From the IMG/VR virus record IMGVR_UViG_3300025141_000055, positions 18,134 to 82,133 of that record: 64,000 nt of DNA. The stretch is one strand, 5' to 3'. A model generated the notes under the pieces. It saw only the letters and a list, made by a program, of their open reading frames with translations, had not been told where the DNA came from and did no database searches. The position numbers and the translations under genes were made by a program. Source of the DNA: a virus. Below are positions 1-8,428 of the stretch, piece by piece (positions within the stretch are counted from its first letter, which is position 1; each line of letters starts with the position of its first letter).

Positions 1-17
1 ATTGTTCCCTAAACCTC

Positions 18-239
18 ATGAAAGACAATGTGAACCACCCTTCTCATTACACCTTTGGGGAAGTTGAGTGTATTGATGCTTTAAAGGCCTCTCTAGGATC
101 TGAGGGGTTTAAAGGCTACTGTCGAGGCGCCTGTATTAAGTATTTATGGCGTGTAGACCATAAAAACGGCGTGGAGGATCTTAAAAAGTGCGCTTGGTAC
201 CTACAAAAGCTCATCGAAATATCTGAGGAAGGAGGTTAG
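18..239 (+). CDS. DUF3310 small phage protein
   Basis: A 73-residue protein with the layout of the DUF3310 family of phages: N-terminal NHPSHYTFGEVECIDAL, a central CIKYLWR segment and the C-terminal pattern GVEDLKKCAWYLQKL. The family is often annotated as nucleotide-kinase-like, but no reaction is established and no P-loop is visible here, so I make no enzymatic claim. It lies 23 bases before the next rightward gene and may continue an operon from left of the window. The ATG at 18 is used because the conserved region starts at once after it. Confidence 0.8.
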   Translation: MKDNVNHPSHYTFGEVECIDALKASLGSEGFKGYCRGACIKYLWRVDHKNGVEDLKKCAWYLQKLIEISEEGG

Positions 240-262
240 ACTGGCAGAGAGCTTCTTTAACT

Positions 263-556
263 ATGGATATTAGAGCCTTCGGGTCGGTTTACGGGCAAAC
301 GGCGGTACTTCCTTATGCCAGCGGTGTTTCTGTGACCTTTGATGGGAATCATATTCCCTCCCCTAGTGGTTTTGCGGCCTGTAGAGGGCTGTTCGTAGAG
401 AAGAGGTCGACGGGGGAAGGTTATTTAACCGTTCAGTTCTCAGATGGGCAGTCTCAATGGATAACTTTGAATGAATTAACGGGCAATACGGTTCTTCCTT
501 TTTCTATTAACGCTATTGCAAGCGGCACCTTAGAGAGTTGTGTAGTTCTTTTCTAA
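263..556 (+). CDS. Hypothetical beta-rich protein of the head operon
   Basis: A 97-residue protein of unknown function. It is rich in Gly, Ser, Thr and Val and alternates short hydrophobic stretches (YLTVQFSDG, WITLNELTG, VLPFSINAIASGT), which suggests a small beta-sandwich. The style matches virion accessory proteins, and its position upstream of the portal agrees, but there is no recognised family. Its stop is directly followed by the ATG of the next gene, so the two are probably co-translated. Confidence 0.6.
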   Translation: MDIRAFGSVYGQTAVLPYASGVSVTFDGNHIPSPSGFAACRGLFVEKRSTGEGYLTVQFSDGQSQWITLNELTGNTVLPFSINAIASGTLESCVVLF

Positions 557-874
557 ATGAACCCCTTCGAATTTGACGCAGCTAGGTTTTCTCACCGTTA
601 TCGGGCTCAAATGGGAGCGGCTAACAATCAAGCCCGTGCTGATCAAAGTGCTGACTCAGCTTTCTCAGAATTAATGAGTGACGATCAGCGTTCAATGATT
701 GGGGCCCCTTTACCCCAGGCAGCAGCGGCGCCTGGTGACCAATATGATGGTTTTAATGAAGAGGTAGGAGCCATACAGGCTATAAACGCCGAAAATATTG
801 CTACTCGCGCCAAGCGTCGTGCTCAAAAGTACTTAAGAAATGGGGATTCGGTTACTATGATGCCAGTTGCTTAG
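557..874 (+). CDS. Hypothetical protein, head operon
   Basis: A 105-residue protein starting at the base after the preceding stop. It has an Asn/Ala/Gln-rich N-terminal half, a proline/alanine linker (GAPLPQAAAAPGD) and a basic C-terminus (AKRRAQKYLRNG). No family was recognised. The lack of spacing on its left and a ten-base gap on its right make it part of a tight operon leading to the portal. Low-complexity linkers of this kind are common in phage capsid-associated proteins, which is the only hint of role. Confidence 0.6.
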   Translation: MNPFEFDAARFSHRYRAQMGAANNQARADQSADSAFSELMSDDQRSMIGAPLPQAAAAPGDQYDGFNEEVGAIQAINAENIATRAKRRAQKYLRNGDSVTMMPVA

Positions 875-883
875 TCTTTCTCC

Positions 884-1696
884 GTGCTGATCGATACTTT
901 TCCGTATTTCAACGAAAAAGAACTGTTGGAACTACGTATTCGCACTTTAGAGGACCATGTAGATGGTTTTCTCATAACTGATGCTAATTACACCCACAGG
1001 GGAGAGCCCAAACCCTTTACATGCGTCGAAACCCTTAAAGAACTAGGGATTAGTGACGAAAATGTGCAAGTTCTGCATGTTGAGTTACCTAGTTATAAGG
1101 ATGCTCCGGATCCTTGGGTTCGTGAGAGGGGGCAACGGGACGCCATCGGGGTCGGCCTTCATATGTTGCAAGATGACACGGTCTTTATCTGTTCCGACTG
1201 TGATGAGATAGCTAATCCCGATAAATTTCCGGAACTCTTAGAGGCTGTGGAACGTGAAAAAGAAAAAATTGTTCGTTTGTCGATGTCCATGCACTATGGT
1301 CGCGGCGATCGTCAATTAATTTCTGATAAAGGAGAACTTTTTGATTGGCGTTGCGGAGTAGTTAGTACCGTTGGTCAATTAAAGGATCAAGGGACGCTCT
1401 CTGCGATGAGGGCCAGTCAAGACAATTATTATTTTGGAGAAAGAGATGCGGGCTGGCACTTGAGTTGGATGGGGGATGCGGATAAACGCAAGACAAAGTT
1501 GCGCTCGATTGCCGAGTACTACATCTGGGATAAGCCTGAGGTACAAAAGTTATGTGAGGATTTTGTTCCCGAGGAAGGTAAAACCGACATGTTGGGACGT
1601 GAGGATCATCTGCTTACTTCGTACCCTGTCGAAGATTTACCAGAAGGAGCGGTTAAACTGGAGAGAGTAAGAAGGTATCTGTTCTCTGATGGCTAG
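884..1696 (+). CDS. Glycosyltransferase family 17-like protein
   Basis: A 270-residue protein resembling the GT17 (beta-1,4-N-acetylglucosaminyltransferase-like) family found in many marine phages. The N-terminus IDTFPYFNEKELLELRI, the segment FLITDANYTHRGEPKP and the later SDCDEI acidic motif (metal/nucleotide-sugar binding type) match the family layout. It probably transfers a sugar to a virion or host-surface component; the substrate cannot be read from sequence. The start is a GTG at 884, giving the family's usual N-terminus. The gene sits between small head-operon genes and the portal, and its stop lies inside the next small gene (8-base overlap). Confidence 0.8.
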   Translation: MLIDTFPYFNEKELLELRIRTLEDHVDGFLITDANYTHRGEPKPFTCVETLKELGISDENVQVLHVELPSYKDAPDPWVRERGQRDAIGVGLHMLQDDTVFICSDCDEIANPDKFPELLEAVEREKEKIVRLSMSMHYGRGDRQLISDKGELFDWRCGVVSTVGQLKDQGTLSAMRASQDNYYFGERDAGWHLSWMGDADKRKTKLRSIAEYYIWDKPEVQKLCEDFVPEEGKTDMLGREDHLLTSYPVEDLPEGAVKLERVRRYLFSDG

Positions 1697-1844
1697 TAAA
1701 ATGCCAGCTGAGGTTTTGGCGAACTTTCAAAAAGATCGTGACAACACCAAAGCTCCGAGTGGCGACGAATTAACTGGTAGAGCCAAGTCCGCCACTCGCA
1801 AACGTGCCTTGGCTAAGGCGCGTAAGGTAAAGCAGGCAAAATAG
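1689..1844 (+). CDS. Small basic protein (51 aa)
   Basis: A short reading frame that starts inside the stop region of the glycosyltransferase gene (ATGGCTAG overlap) and encodes 51 residues. The C-terminal half is dense in Lys and Arg (RAKSATRKRALAKARKVKQ), so it could bind nucleic acid or act as an acid-neutralising virion peptide; no family was recognised. The overlap implies translational coupling, and the frame fills the otherwise empty gap before the portal gene. Confidence 0.55.
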   Translation: MASKMPAEVLANFQKDRDNTKAPSGDELTGRAKSATRKRALAKARKVKQAK

Positions 1845-1873
1845 TCTCTTAGGAACATCCTCACTCAACGAAT

Positions 1874-4114
1874 ATGTCATCGGCCTCCGAAACACGATCT
1901 CAGTTTACCGAAATTCTGGAGGCCGCCCGCACTCAGGATCGGAGCAACCAATCCTCCACGATGGTGGTGTTGAGTCACCTTCAGCAGATGACTCTTTTGA
2001 TGATCAAGAAAGGGTTAACTTTTTATTGTGATCAGGATACTTATAGAAGCCGCACTTCTTTCCTAAATGATGTTATTGCCCTCAATAAACTAGATATTCG
2101 CTTTCCCGCGATAATTAGAAATTATCTTATTGATGGGTGCGGGCTTTTTTATTTTCGGCCTGACCCGAAGCTTAAGTATCAAATTTACTTCTTTACCAAA
2201 AACCAATATAGGGTTTATCACGATGTTAATGGCAATGTTGAAGAAGTTGTCATTCTTTATAGCTATAAAGTCAAACAAGGAGGGTTGGGCCTCCCAAGTA
2301 ATAGCTTTGGACAGAATAAACGCTATGTTCGCTTAACAATTACGGCTGACGAGATTAGTGAGATAGAGACTGATACGGAATTAAGCTTTGATCTTGAACC
2401 AGGCGCAGGTATTATGCCCGGGAGTAGAAAACCTAATAGCTTAGGGTTTATTCCGGCGGTCGAGGTTCTCAATAAGCCTAATGCGAGTGGGACAGAGGGC
2501 GAAGGTGAGTTTGATCCGTTTATGGAACAAATTGTTCTTCATAATCAACTAACGAAGAATATTGCTAAAAATATTGAATTCTTTGGTAACCCTACCCTTA
2601 TTAGTTCCCGTCCTCGGAGTGATTTAGTCGAAGCTAATGATACACAGAGTACTTTCCGCCCAACGATTAGTAGTCAGAGTGGATTCTCCGGGTTAGATCA
2701 ACCATCTACACGAGTTGCCGAGCCTTTTGGGGCCGGCATGGGTAGTGGCTTGAGGGTACCTCGCATAATTGCCAATGTGGAGCCTTCTGACCGAGTTGGT
2801 TATATGACTCCCGATCCCGTAAACGGGGATATGAATAGGTATACCTTATTGCTACGGGAAGAAATCCGAACCGCGTTAGGCGGCGTGGATGAGATATCTA
2901 TCTCTGCGGGTGCGACCGCCACGGAAATTAAAGGCTTAATGGGTAGAGCCCAAGCCACGGCTCTTCGAAAGAATAAAAGTTTTCTTTCTTATGGGTTTAA
3001 TCGACTTTTAGAGATGATGCTTTATCACCAAGAGGTGATTTTCCGCGACTCTTTTATTATGGCTACCGATATGAAGGAGCCTAAACCACCGGAAGAGCAA
3101 ACCGAAGAGTCCATAGAGAAATACCAGCGTGCGGTCTTTAAGTTTGAGGCCAAGTTAGACGCAGGTATGAAGACGGCCTTAGCGGAGAATAAAGTCCCCC
3201 GGGGGGTTGTGGGGCTCCCTGAGGATGGTGATCGGGAAGTTGAGTACCGTTATCAAGGGGATGTTTATGAGGACACAGCCTATGACATCAATCAAAAATC
3301 TATTGTGGTGAGGAACTTACAAGAACTTGGGGTAGATAGTATTGAAGCCCTTAAGTTTCTTTTCCCAGAGAAGACAGACTCTGAACGAGCAGAGATGTTG
3401 AAAGGATTTCCATTTCGTATGGTGCAGCAAACACAGTCTGCAATGCAACAATTCCTGGTATTATTAACTCAGATGTTGCAGTCTCCGCATCCTCTTGCGC
3501 CTAATCAACCCCTTGCGGCTGATCCTAGACTAAACATCACTCCGCTCCTATATAGGACATTCGATCACTTAGCGGAAGAATTAACTTACTCAGGTAGCTA
3601 TGAGCCAGCAGATCCAAGTTTCGACCCAGAGCCAGGACTCCCAGGCGGCACCGGCGCCGGTAGCTTCGGATCCACAGGTCTCAACAACCGCCTATCCCCA
3701 GTGGGTGGCACAAGCAGCTACCCCGGTGGTAGCTTCGGCACCTACGCAGCCCTTGCCACCCCAGGTGACTCCGGCTACGGCCCCTTCTATCAGCGCCCCG
3801 TCCAGCCTGTCAACGTCGCCATCGACCCCGTCCAATCCATGGGAGTCGGCGATGGGCTCCTTAGAGAGGATAATCGGGCAGGTGAACTCGCAGTCCCTCA
3901 GCCAGGGTCTACAGTCGCCCTCGACAGGGCCGGTCCAACCCGTTACAACACAGCCCAGTCAGCCTTCACAGGTCCAGCCTTGGGCTTACCAGGTGCCCCA
4001 GGTAGCCCCGACATTAACTACCAACGTCTTACCGACCCAGACTGGCTCTCAAACTTCTACGGCGACCCAACCGAAGGAAAGCGGTCTAACAAACGTAAGC
4101 AGAGACGTAGTTAA
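1874..4114 (+). CDS. Portal protein
   Basis: A 746-residue protein with the features of large phage portal proteins: an N-terminal helical region (SHLQQMTLLMIKKGLTFYCD), a middle domain with FYFRPDPKLKYQIYFFTKNQ, and the typical late segment with LREEIRTALGGVDEIS, TATEIKGLMGRAQAT and LLEMMLYHQEVIF. It would form the dodecameric vertex for DNA packaging. From about residue 576 on, the protein becomes a Gly/Pro/Ser-rich low-complexity tail that shares its DNA with the next gene in another frame, so the tail may be expendable. The stop at 4112-4114 follows a basic end (KRSNKRKQRRS). Confidence 0.85.
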   Translation: MSSASETRSQFTEILEAARTQDRSNQSSTMVVLSHLQQMTLLMIKKGLTFYCDQDTYRSRTSFLNDVIALNKLDIRFPAIIRNYLIDGCGLFYFRPDPKLKYQIYFFTKNQYRVYHDVNGNVEEVVILYSYKVKQGGLGLPSNSFGQNKRYVRLTITADEISEIETDTELSFDLEPGAGIMPGSRKPNSLGFIPAVEVLNKPNASGTEGEGEFDPFMEQIVLHNQLTKNIAKNIEFFGNPTLISSRPRSDLVEANDTQSTFRPTISSQSGFSGLDQPSTRVAEPFGAGMGSGLRVPRIIANVEPSDRVGYMTPDPVNGDMNRYTLLLREEIRTALGGVDEISISAGATATEIKGLMGRAQATALRKNKSFLSYGFNRLLEMMLYHQEVIFRDSFIMATDMKEPKPPEEQTEESIEKYQRAVFKFEAKLDAGMKTALAENKVPRGVVGLPEDGDREVEYRYQGDVYEDTAYDINQKSIVVRNLQELGVDSIEALKFLFPEKTDSERAEMLKGFPFRMVQQTQSAMQQFLVLLTQMLQSPHPLAPNQPLAADPRLNITPLLYRTFDHLAEELTYSGSYEPADPSFDPEPGLPGGTGAGSFGSTGLNNRLSPVGGTSSYPGGSFGTYAALATPGDSGYGPFYQRPVQPVNVAIDPVQSMGVGDGLLREDNRAGELAVPQPGSTVALDRAGPTRYNTAQSAFTGPALGLPGAPGSPDINYQRLTDPDWLSNFYGDPTEGKRSNKRKQRRS

Positions 4115-4562
4115 TCATTTTGGTATAGAAGCTCCCGGTATTCTTAATCAGTATTCATGTGCTCTCGAGGACATGTTGATTGAGAACGCTGGCAAGTTGG
4201 ATCAGTTATCGCAGCGTTCTTCTGCAATGGAGACAATCCTAACTAATCCTGATCACCTCGCTAACTACACTGATAAGTTCTTTACTGACATTGTCCCAGT
4301 GGATATTGATGGTACCGCCGGTGTAGCTCATGAAGCTGCCCAAGCTCCTCTTCCTCAACAGCCTGCTCAGGAATATCAGCCTACGTATGATATGCCTGCT
4401 GTACCTGCTGCTGGGGGTGGACAGATTGCTAACAACCCCGCCCATACTTGGGAACATTTCGGGAACGTCATGGATAGGTCCCCCCAGAATGCATGGAAGT
4501 ATTTGAGTCAAATGAGCCCAGAGGCCATGCGTAGCAAGCTTCTCTTTATGGATGGAGCTTGA
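3600..4562 (+). CDS. Pro/Gln/Ser-rich protein overlapping the portal end; scaffold or virion protein candidate
   Basis: A 320-residue frame starting 515 bases before the portal stop, in a different reading phase. The first 170 residues are low-complexity (Gln, Pro, Ser, Thr, Ala) and the rest looks like an ordinary folded domain (HFGIEAPGILNQYSCALEDM, AWKYLSQMSPEAMRSKLLFM). The part that is not overlapped carries T-ending codons like its neighbours, so the gene is very likely real. Between portal and capsid genes, phages commonly encode a scaffold or protease; the acidic, Gln/Pro-rich character would suit a scaffold, but this is inference from position. Confidence 0.7.
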   Translation: MSQQIQVSTQSQDSQAAPAPVASDPQVSTTAYPQWVAQAATPVVASAPTQPLPPQVTPATAPSISAPSSLSTSPSTPSNPWESAMGSLERIIGQVNSQSLSQGLQSPSTGPVQPVTTQPSQPSQVQPWAYQVPQVAPTLTTNVLPTQTGSQTSTATQPKESGLTNVSRDVVNHFGIEAPGILNQYSCALEDMLIENAGKLDQLSQRSSAMETILTNPDHLANYTDKFFTDIVPVDIDGTAGVAHEAAQAPLPQQPAQEYQPTYDMPAVPAAGGGQIANNPAHTWEHFGNVMDRSPQNAWKYLSQMSPEAMRSKLLFMDGA

Positions 4563-4582
4563 TAAGAATTTAAAACCTCCTT

Positions 4583-4613
4583 ACCCTCCTCTCTAAAGGG
4601 GAGGGTTTTTTTT
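4583..4613 (+). terminator. Rho-independent terminator after the portal unit
   Basis: ACCCTCC and GGAGGGT form a perfect 7-bp stem around a 10-base loop, followed directly by a run of eight T. It lies 20 bases after the stop of the preceding gene and closes the first head transcription unit. Confidence 0.85.
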
Positions 4614-4642
4614 GCTAGGCTATAAATGGTTACTTAGTGATT

Positions 4643-4819
4643 ATGAAAGCTCTCGGCACTCTTAGACGTAAACCAGCTATTGAGAAGGATACTTCTTCGA
4701 GTAGCTCCAGCTCTGACAATAGTTCGTCTTCGTCTTCGTCTTCGTCTCCCTCCTCTTCTTCTTCCTCTTCATCAGCCTCCTCTTCATCATCTGGTTCGAG
4801 TAGTGATGTTAATCTCTAG
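4643..4819 (+). CDS. Serine-homopolymer protein (58 aa)
   Basis: After a short basic start (MKALGTLRRKPAIEKD) the protein is almost entirely serine with a few Pro, Ala, Gly and Asn, ending in DVNL. All six serine codons are used in mixed order, so the tract is not a simple triplet slippage product. An in-frame GTG at 4637 could add two residues. The gene sits between a terminator and a small membrane protein gene. Function unknown; serine tracts usually act as flexible linkers or as modification targets. Confidence 0.5.
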   Translation: MKALGTLRRKPAIEKDTSSSSSSSDNSSSSSSSSSPSSSSSSSSASSSSSGSSSDVNL

Positions 4820-4825
4820 TAATTT

Positions 4826-4969
4826 ATGGTGATATCCCCTCATCAAATCAAGTCCTCTTGGTATTACATCTTCTGGGGGCTGATGTCTTTAGCAGTGGTG
4901 GGCGGACAGTTATATGTGGGCTTAGGTTATCGAATGATGGCTAAAGCTCTTTTATCAATTTCTTTGTAG
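4826..4969 (+). CDS. Small membrane protein (47 aa)
   Basis: A 47-residue frame six bases after the serine-rich gene. One clear transmembrane segment (WYYIFWGLMSLAVVGGQLYV) is followed by a short tail MMAKALLSISL. Codon use matches its neighbours. No family was recognised. Its last 15 bases overlap the end of a convergent small gene on the other strand, which also has a membrane segment; the pair could be lysis- or envelope-related, but that is only a guess from topology. Confidence 0.6.
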   Translation: MVISPHQIKSSWYYIFWGLMSLAVVGGQLYVGLGYRMMAKALLSISL

Positions 4970-5188
4970 GCTTACTTGATCGAGTTTATTCTCGATTCTA
5001 ATCATGTGAGCTTCCATCCGATCGAGAGCAGCCGTTAGTTCACCACGTGGTACATATTTTTCCGCCACTCTTACTTCTATGCGATCAATTCGCGAATCCA
5101 TATCAGATATACGGGTGTTAGCGCGGCTAAACATAGCTGCTAGTGCTGTTAAGGACGCAAGAGAAACAGCAACCGTCGCTTCAACCAT
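4955..5188 (-). CDS. Membrane-anchored coiled-coil protein (77 aa)
   Basis: A leftward gene within the rightward head region. Residues 1-20 (MVEATVAVSLASLTALAAMF) form a membrane segment and residues 25-75 a charged helical region with coiled-coil spacing (RISDMDSRIDRIEVRVAEKY, RMEAHMIRIENKLDQ). Small phage proteins with this arrangement include holin partners and spanin-like anchors; neither is proven. It converges on the small membrane protein gene at 4826 with a 15-base overlap. Confidence 0.65.
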   Translation of the reverse strand: MVEATVAVSLASLTALAAMFSRANTRISDMDSRIDRIEVRVAEKYVPRGELTAALDRMEAHMIRIENKLDQVSLQRN

Positions 5189-5262
5189 TAGAAAACACTC
5201 TCCCTCTTTTTAATTTTAGTCTAGAAAGAAGGTGGGTAAAATAGAGAAAAAAGAGGAAAGCT

Positions 5263-6093
5263 ATGGCGGGACCTTCGATAGCTCAAACTAATTGGAGGTA
5301 CGACGAAAGCGTCTACCACAAGATTCAATCCGGACCTCAACGGACTGGAAGCAATCTTGATCTGACCGATACCTATATTGTGATTTCGAGTGGCTACACG
5401 CCACCTTCCGGGATATGGCCCCAACAATCTTTTTATGGGGTAAATGATCTGGGAGCTGACTTCGGTAAATATCCCATCGTTACGAACATTAGTGGCTTTC
5501 TGGATAAGGATTGGCGTTTTGTTCCTCCCCCCACCTCAGGGTACTGGACAAATTATGAGGGCTCTGATATTCGGGGCTCGGGTTTACTCAGTGCTTACGA
5601 AGGGTTTAGGTACAGCTCTAATGTCCACACTGCTAACGCGAATGTACAAGGAGCCCTCGGACCTCAGCCAGGTCTAAAAGAGATTGGGGCTTATACCTGG
5701 TTTGGTTCTAATGTTCCCGATAATCAGAACTACTCCCCTTTCAATACACCCGAGGGCAATACCAGTGCTTCCGACGGGGGAGGTATTACAGGAGGGCCTG
5801 GAACTTACGAGAGGGTTAAGACCCCTATGCTTACTAATCCCACGCAGGATGCGTCAGGGGATAGAGCAGCGTGGCGATACAACTATCCCGTTTATTGCAA
5901 AACATATGCTGAAGCATCGCGATCCACTAAACCCGGACAGATGGCAACAGTCACACGTGATAGTTATCGGGGTAGATCTACGCGTTATGTAATGAATTAC
6001 GGTTCTATGTATGGCAAGTTAGGGGAAGGTATAAGGAACATAGTGCGCTCCTATAGCACTACAGTTAATAGTTCAAACCAAAAAGGGGTGTAA
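5263..6093 (+). CDS. Probable virion protein (276 aa), unknown
   Basis: A 276-residue protein directly upstream of the major capsid gene, with the start ATG preceded by a purine-rich AAGAGGAAAG. It is rich in Gly, Ser, Tyr and Asn, with no membrane segment. Segments such as YRGRSTRYVMNYGSMYGKLG near the C-terminus and repeated aromatic-glycine stretches suggest a beta-rich structural protein. No family was recognised; the role is inferred from its place between the portal and capsid genes. Confidence 0.6.
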   Translation: MAGPSIAQTNWRYDESVYHKIQSGPQRTGSNLDLTDTYIVISSGYTPPSGIWPQQSFYGVNDLGADFGKYPIVTNISGFLDKDWRFVPPPTSGYWTNYEGSDIRGSGLLSAYEGFRYSSNVHTANANVQGALGPQPGLKEIGAYTWFGSNVPDNQNYSPFNTPEGNTSASDGGGITGGPGTYERVKTPMLTNPTQDASGDRAAWRYNYPVYCKTYAEASRSTKPGQMATVTRDSYRGRSTRYVMNYGSMYGKLGEGIRNIVRSYSTTVNSSNQKGV

Positions 6094-6175
6094 CCGCTAT
6101 TAACGCGACACCACACAGTTAATATACCTAGACAAAGCCTAGAATTGTCCCTGTAGTTTCTTTGGAATCTTATCT

Positions 6176-7291
6176 GTGTTCATAGATAATGATTTTCCCA
6201 AGATTCTTGGTGCCGAGTTGTATCGTCCGCACCCGGCGTATATCGTCGAAATGGCAGCTGAGCCTGTAGTCGTTCACGACTTTGCGAAGCAACCAGGACA
6301 GACAGTACAACTTGATCGTTATCGTTTCTTCGGTAACCCTGGCTCCAAAGAATCTCGTGAGCGAACTGCTGAGCAGACCATCGGTACTGCAAACAGTCGC
6401 AATATAGTCAAGGACAAAGTGCTCGTGACACTTCGCGAGTATACTGGTCCTGCGGATCCTAGTGATCCCACCCAGCCCAGTACATTTAAAATTGCTCGGG
6501 AGACCTTAATCACCGCGCAGCGTTTGCTGCTCGACACAGGTAACTTAAATACCTTCCATCAGTCAATAGGTAGTTTGACCCTACTTGATGACTATCGTAG
6601 ATGGCGTGACCGGGTGTTCATTAATGAGCTTCTCAAGGCAGTATCTAAGGGTCAATCCTCAGATAGCCAAGGAGGTTATTACTTCCCTGGTGGACTAGCC
6701 ACAGGTGCTCTCACCTATACCAACGCTGAACAGGCCAAATTCGACGTTAAGGACGATCTCCTTAGCGTGGTCAAGAGTCTCAGGAAGCGTAACACACCAA
6801 CTTTCCAAGACGGTTTTTATCGCTGCGTTTGCGATCCAACTTTCTTGATGCATTTGCGTCAGAACAGCGACTTCCGCGAGGTTGCTCGTTATCCTGGCAA
6901 TGGGCAGATCAATCCACTCATGTCTGGTATGCAGCCTAACGCTGCTATCTACATGGGCCAGGGCTTCGGACAGGCTACTTTTGTAGCAGGCGAGCCCATC
7001 ATGCCGACAGGCTTTGTGTTTGAAGGAGTCCGCTTCTTCGAAAGCACAAACATGCCTTCTCAGACTCAAGCTGCAACTATCGCTGGTTCCGCCACCGATT
7101 ACAATGCAGCTATCGGTATGTTCTTTGGTCCCCAAAGTTGTGGAGTAGGCATCGGAGGCAACAATGCCCAGGTGCTACTTAACAACAATGACGACTTCAG
7201 CCGCTTCATCATGATGATTTGGAGCCTCTATGCAGGTTTCGAACTTCTGAACGCTGACTTCGCCACAATTGCCTACTCATTCGACGCTTGA
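6176..7291 (+). CDS. Major capsid protein
   Basis: A 371-residue protein with the layout of N4 gp56-like major capsid proteins: an early GQTVQLDRYRFFG strand region, the long helix with LITAQRLLLDTGNLNTFHQS and DDYRRWRDRVFINELLKAVS, a segment CVCDPTFLMHLRQNSDFR, and a late beta region with FVFEGVRFFESTNMP. It would build the icosahedral shell (HK97-type fold is known for the family). The start is a GTG at 6176, giving MFIDNDFPKILGAELYRP, and is preceded by an 82-base gap. No long basic or scaffold-like N-terminal delta domain is visible. Confidence 0.85.
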   Translation: MFIDNDFPKILGAELYRPHPAYIVEMAAEPVVVHDFAKQPGQTVQLDRYRFFGNPGSKESRERTAEQTIGTANSRNIVKDKVLVTLREYTGPADPSDPTQPSTFKIARETLITAQRLLLDTGNLNTFHQSIGSLTLLDDYRRWRDRVFINELLKAVSKGQSSDSQGGYYFPGGLATGALTYTNAEQAKFDVKDDLLSVVKSLRKRNTPTFQDGFYRCVCDPTFLMHLRQNSDFREVARYPGNGQINPLMSGMQPNAAIYMGQGFGQATFVAGEPIMPTGFVFEGVRFFESTNMPSQTQAATIAGSATDYNAAIGMFFGPQSCGVGIGGNNAQVLLNNNDDFSRFIMMIWSLYAGFELLNADFATIAYSFDA

Positions 7292-7305
7292 GGAGGTAAC
7301 TAATT

Positions 7306-8181
7306 ATGGCAATTAATTCTAATCAGTTGCAGGTTGCCAAGATCTATCCTGGTAACTATGCCAACGTTCTGCGTTACTGGCACACTACGCAAACCATTCA
7401 ATACAAAAACGCGAATGGTGTAGAGACAAGCATGACCAACCAGCCAGTTGGTGGTCCTGTAGGTGTTGTATTCCGTCCTGGTTGGATTGCTCAACAGGCA
7501 ATCGGCTACGTAGACATGAGCTATCAAGCTCTAGGGTCTACAAACCAGTTGAGCTACTACACCACTCCTTATGGTTCTGGTCAGAATGATGACCAACAGC
7601 CATTCCTTAATGCATCAGTAATTATTCCTTCTCCTGATTTCCATAAGGATGTCAGAGCAGATATTACTGACGCTATTACGGTTCCTGCTAATGCACTTGT
7701 TTACCGTGCTTCCCTCCGTCTGAGCGGTGGTGACTTGGTAAGTAGTGGTGTTGCAGGTGCAGATACTACTCCTGAGTTGACTCTTGTTCCTGCTATGGGT
7801 GAAGGTCTTTTTGACTCTTCCACCGTGGTTTCAGGTCAGTTCGGTGTATCTCTAACTGGTGCTACTAGCCGTATTCCTAACGGAACTGTTAACAGCACAA
7901 ATATCTGGGATTCAAGCAGCTTGTCTGCTTTGAGTGCTGCTACTCAGTGGAAACTGTTTACCACCGTCGATCTCGGCGGTGCCTCAGCTTCCGGTTTGGC
8001 TCAAGGCTCAGGTGTTTATGACCCTCGTGCTGGAGTCAACAAGCTATCTGGTGATGACAAAGCCCTCGCAATTTGTGAGGTTTGCTGGCTTATTGCCGAT
8101 GCGCCTCCTGAGCGTCAGGATGTTGCTCTTCAGCCTGATGGCATTGTGGAGTCTCAGACCTATACCTCAACTACTCCTTGA
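7306..8181 (+). CDS. Structural protein following the capsid gene (291 aa)
   Basis: Starts 14 bases after the capsid stop behind the strongest ribosome binding site of the head region (GAGGAGGTAACTAATT-ATG), so it is probably made at high level. The protein is rich in Gly, Ser, Thr, Ala and Val with regular short beta-like stretches (VVFRPGWIAQQAIGYVDM, LVYRASLRLSGGDLVSSG), typical of capsid decoration or head-fibre proteins. No family was recognised; the call rests on position, predicted expression and composition. A terminator follows. Confidence 0.65.
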   Translation: MAINSNQLQVAKIYPGNYANVLRYWHTTQTIQYKNANGVETSMTNQPVGGPVGVVFRPGWIAQQAIGYVDMSYQALGSTNQLSYYTTPYGSGQNDDQQPFLNASVIIPSPDFHKDVRADITDAITVPANALVYRASLRLSGGDLVSSGVAGADTTPELTLVPAMGEGLFDSSTVVSGQFGVSLTGATSRIPNGTVNSTNIWDSSSLSALSAATQWKLFTTVDLGGASASGLAQGSGVYDPRAGVNKLSGDDKALAICEVCWLIADAPPERQDVALQPDGIVESQTYTSTTP

Positions 8182-8204
8182 TAATCATCGAGTAAAAGTT
8201 AAAG

Positions 8205-8228
8205 CCCTCTCTTCGGAGAGGGTTTTTT
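8205..8228 (+). terminator. Rho-independent terminator with UUCG loop
   Basis: CCCTCTC and GAGAGGG form a perfect 7-bp stem closed by TTCG and followed by six T. It lies 23 bases after the stop of the gene at 7306-8181 and ends the capsid transcription unit. Confidence 0.92.
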
Positions 8229-8349
8229 CATGGCCTGGTGCACTGTTACATTCCTTTATAATGCCTTTGTGGGTTTCCCACTTTTTATACCCCAAACCGA
8301 GACCACGGGGGAAAGTCTCTCATCTTACAAGTACAACCGCTCTAAGATA

Positions 8350-8424
8350 ATGGAGTTCTTCCTTATTCTCGCTGCTCTCAGTGGTGCTGCATATGGTGCA
8401 TATCGGATGACTCCTAAAAATTGA
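8350..8424 (+). CDS. Small hydrophobic peptide (24 aa)
   Basis: An ATG at 8350 opens a 24-residue frame, MEFFLILAALSGAAYGAYRM followed by a short polar end. It is one membrane-spanning segment. An in-frame ATG at 8230, directly after the preceding terminator, would add 40 residues, but that part looks random and includes the likely promoter zone, so the short form is preferred. A hairpin terminator follows at once, so it would be a one-gene unit between two terminators. Confidence 0.4.
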   Translation: MEFFLILAALSGAAYGAYRMTPKN

Positions 8425-8428
8425 ATAA

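Noticed and set aside
2090-2336. Short frames on both strands within the portal gene
   Set aside because: Shadows of the portal coding sequence without start signals.
6695-7135. 146-codon leftward frame inside the capsid gene
   Set aside because: The rightward capsid frame is certain and the leftward product has no coding character.
8257-8262. TATAAT as a promoter -10 for the small gene at 8350
   Set aside because: No -35-like sequence at 16-18 bases upstream, and single hexamers are expected by chance in this composition.
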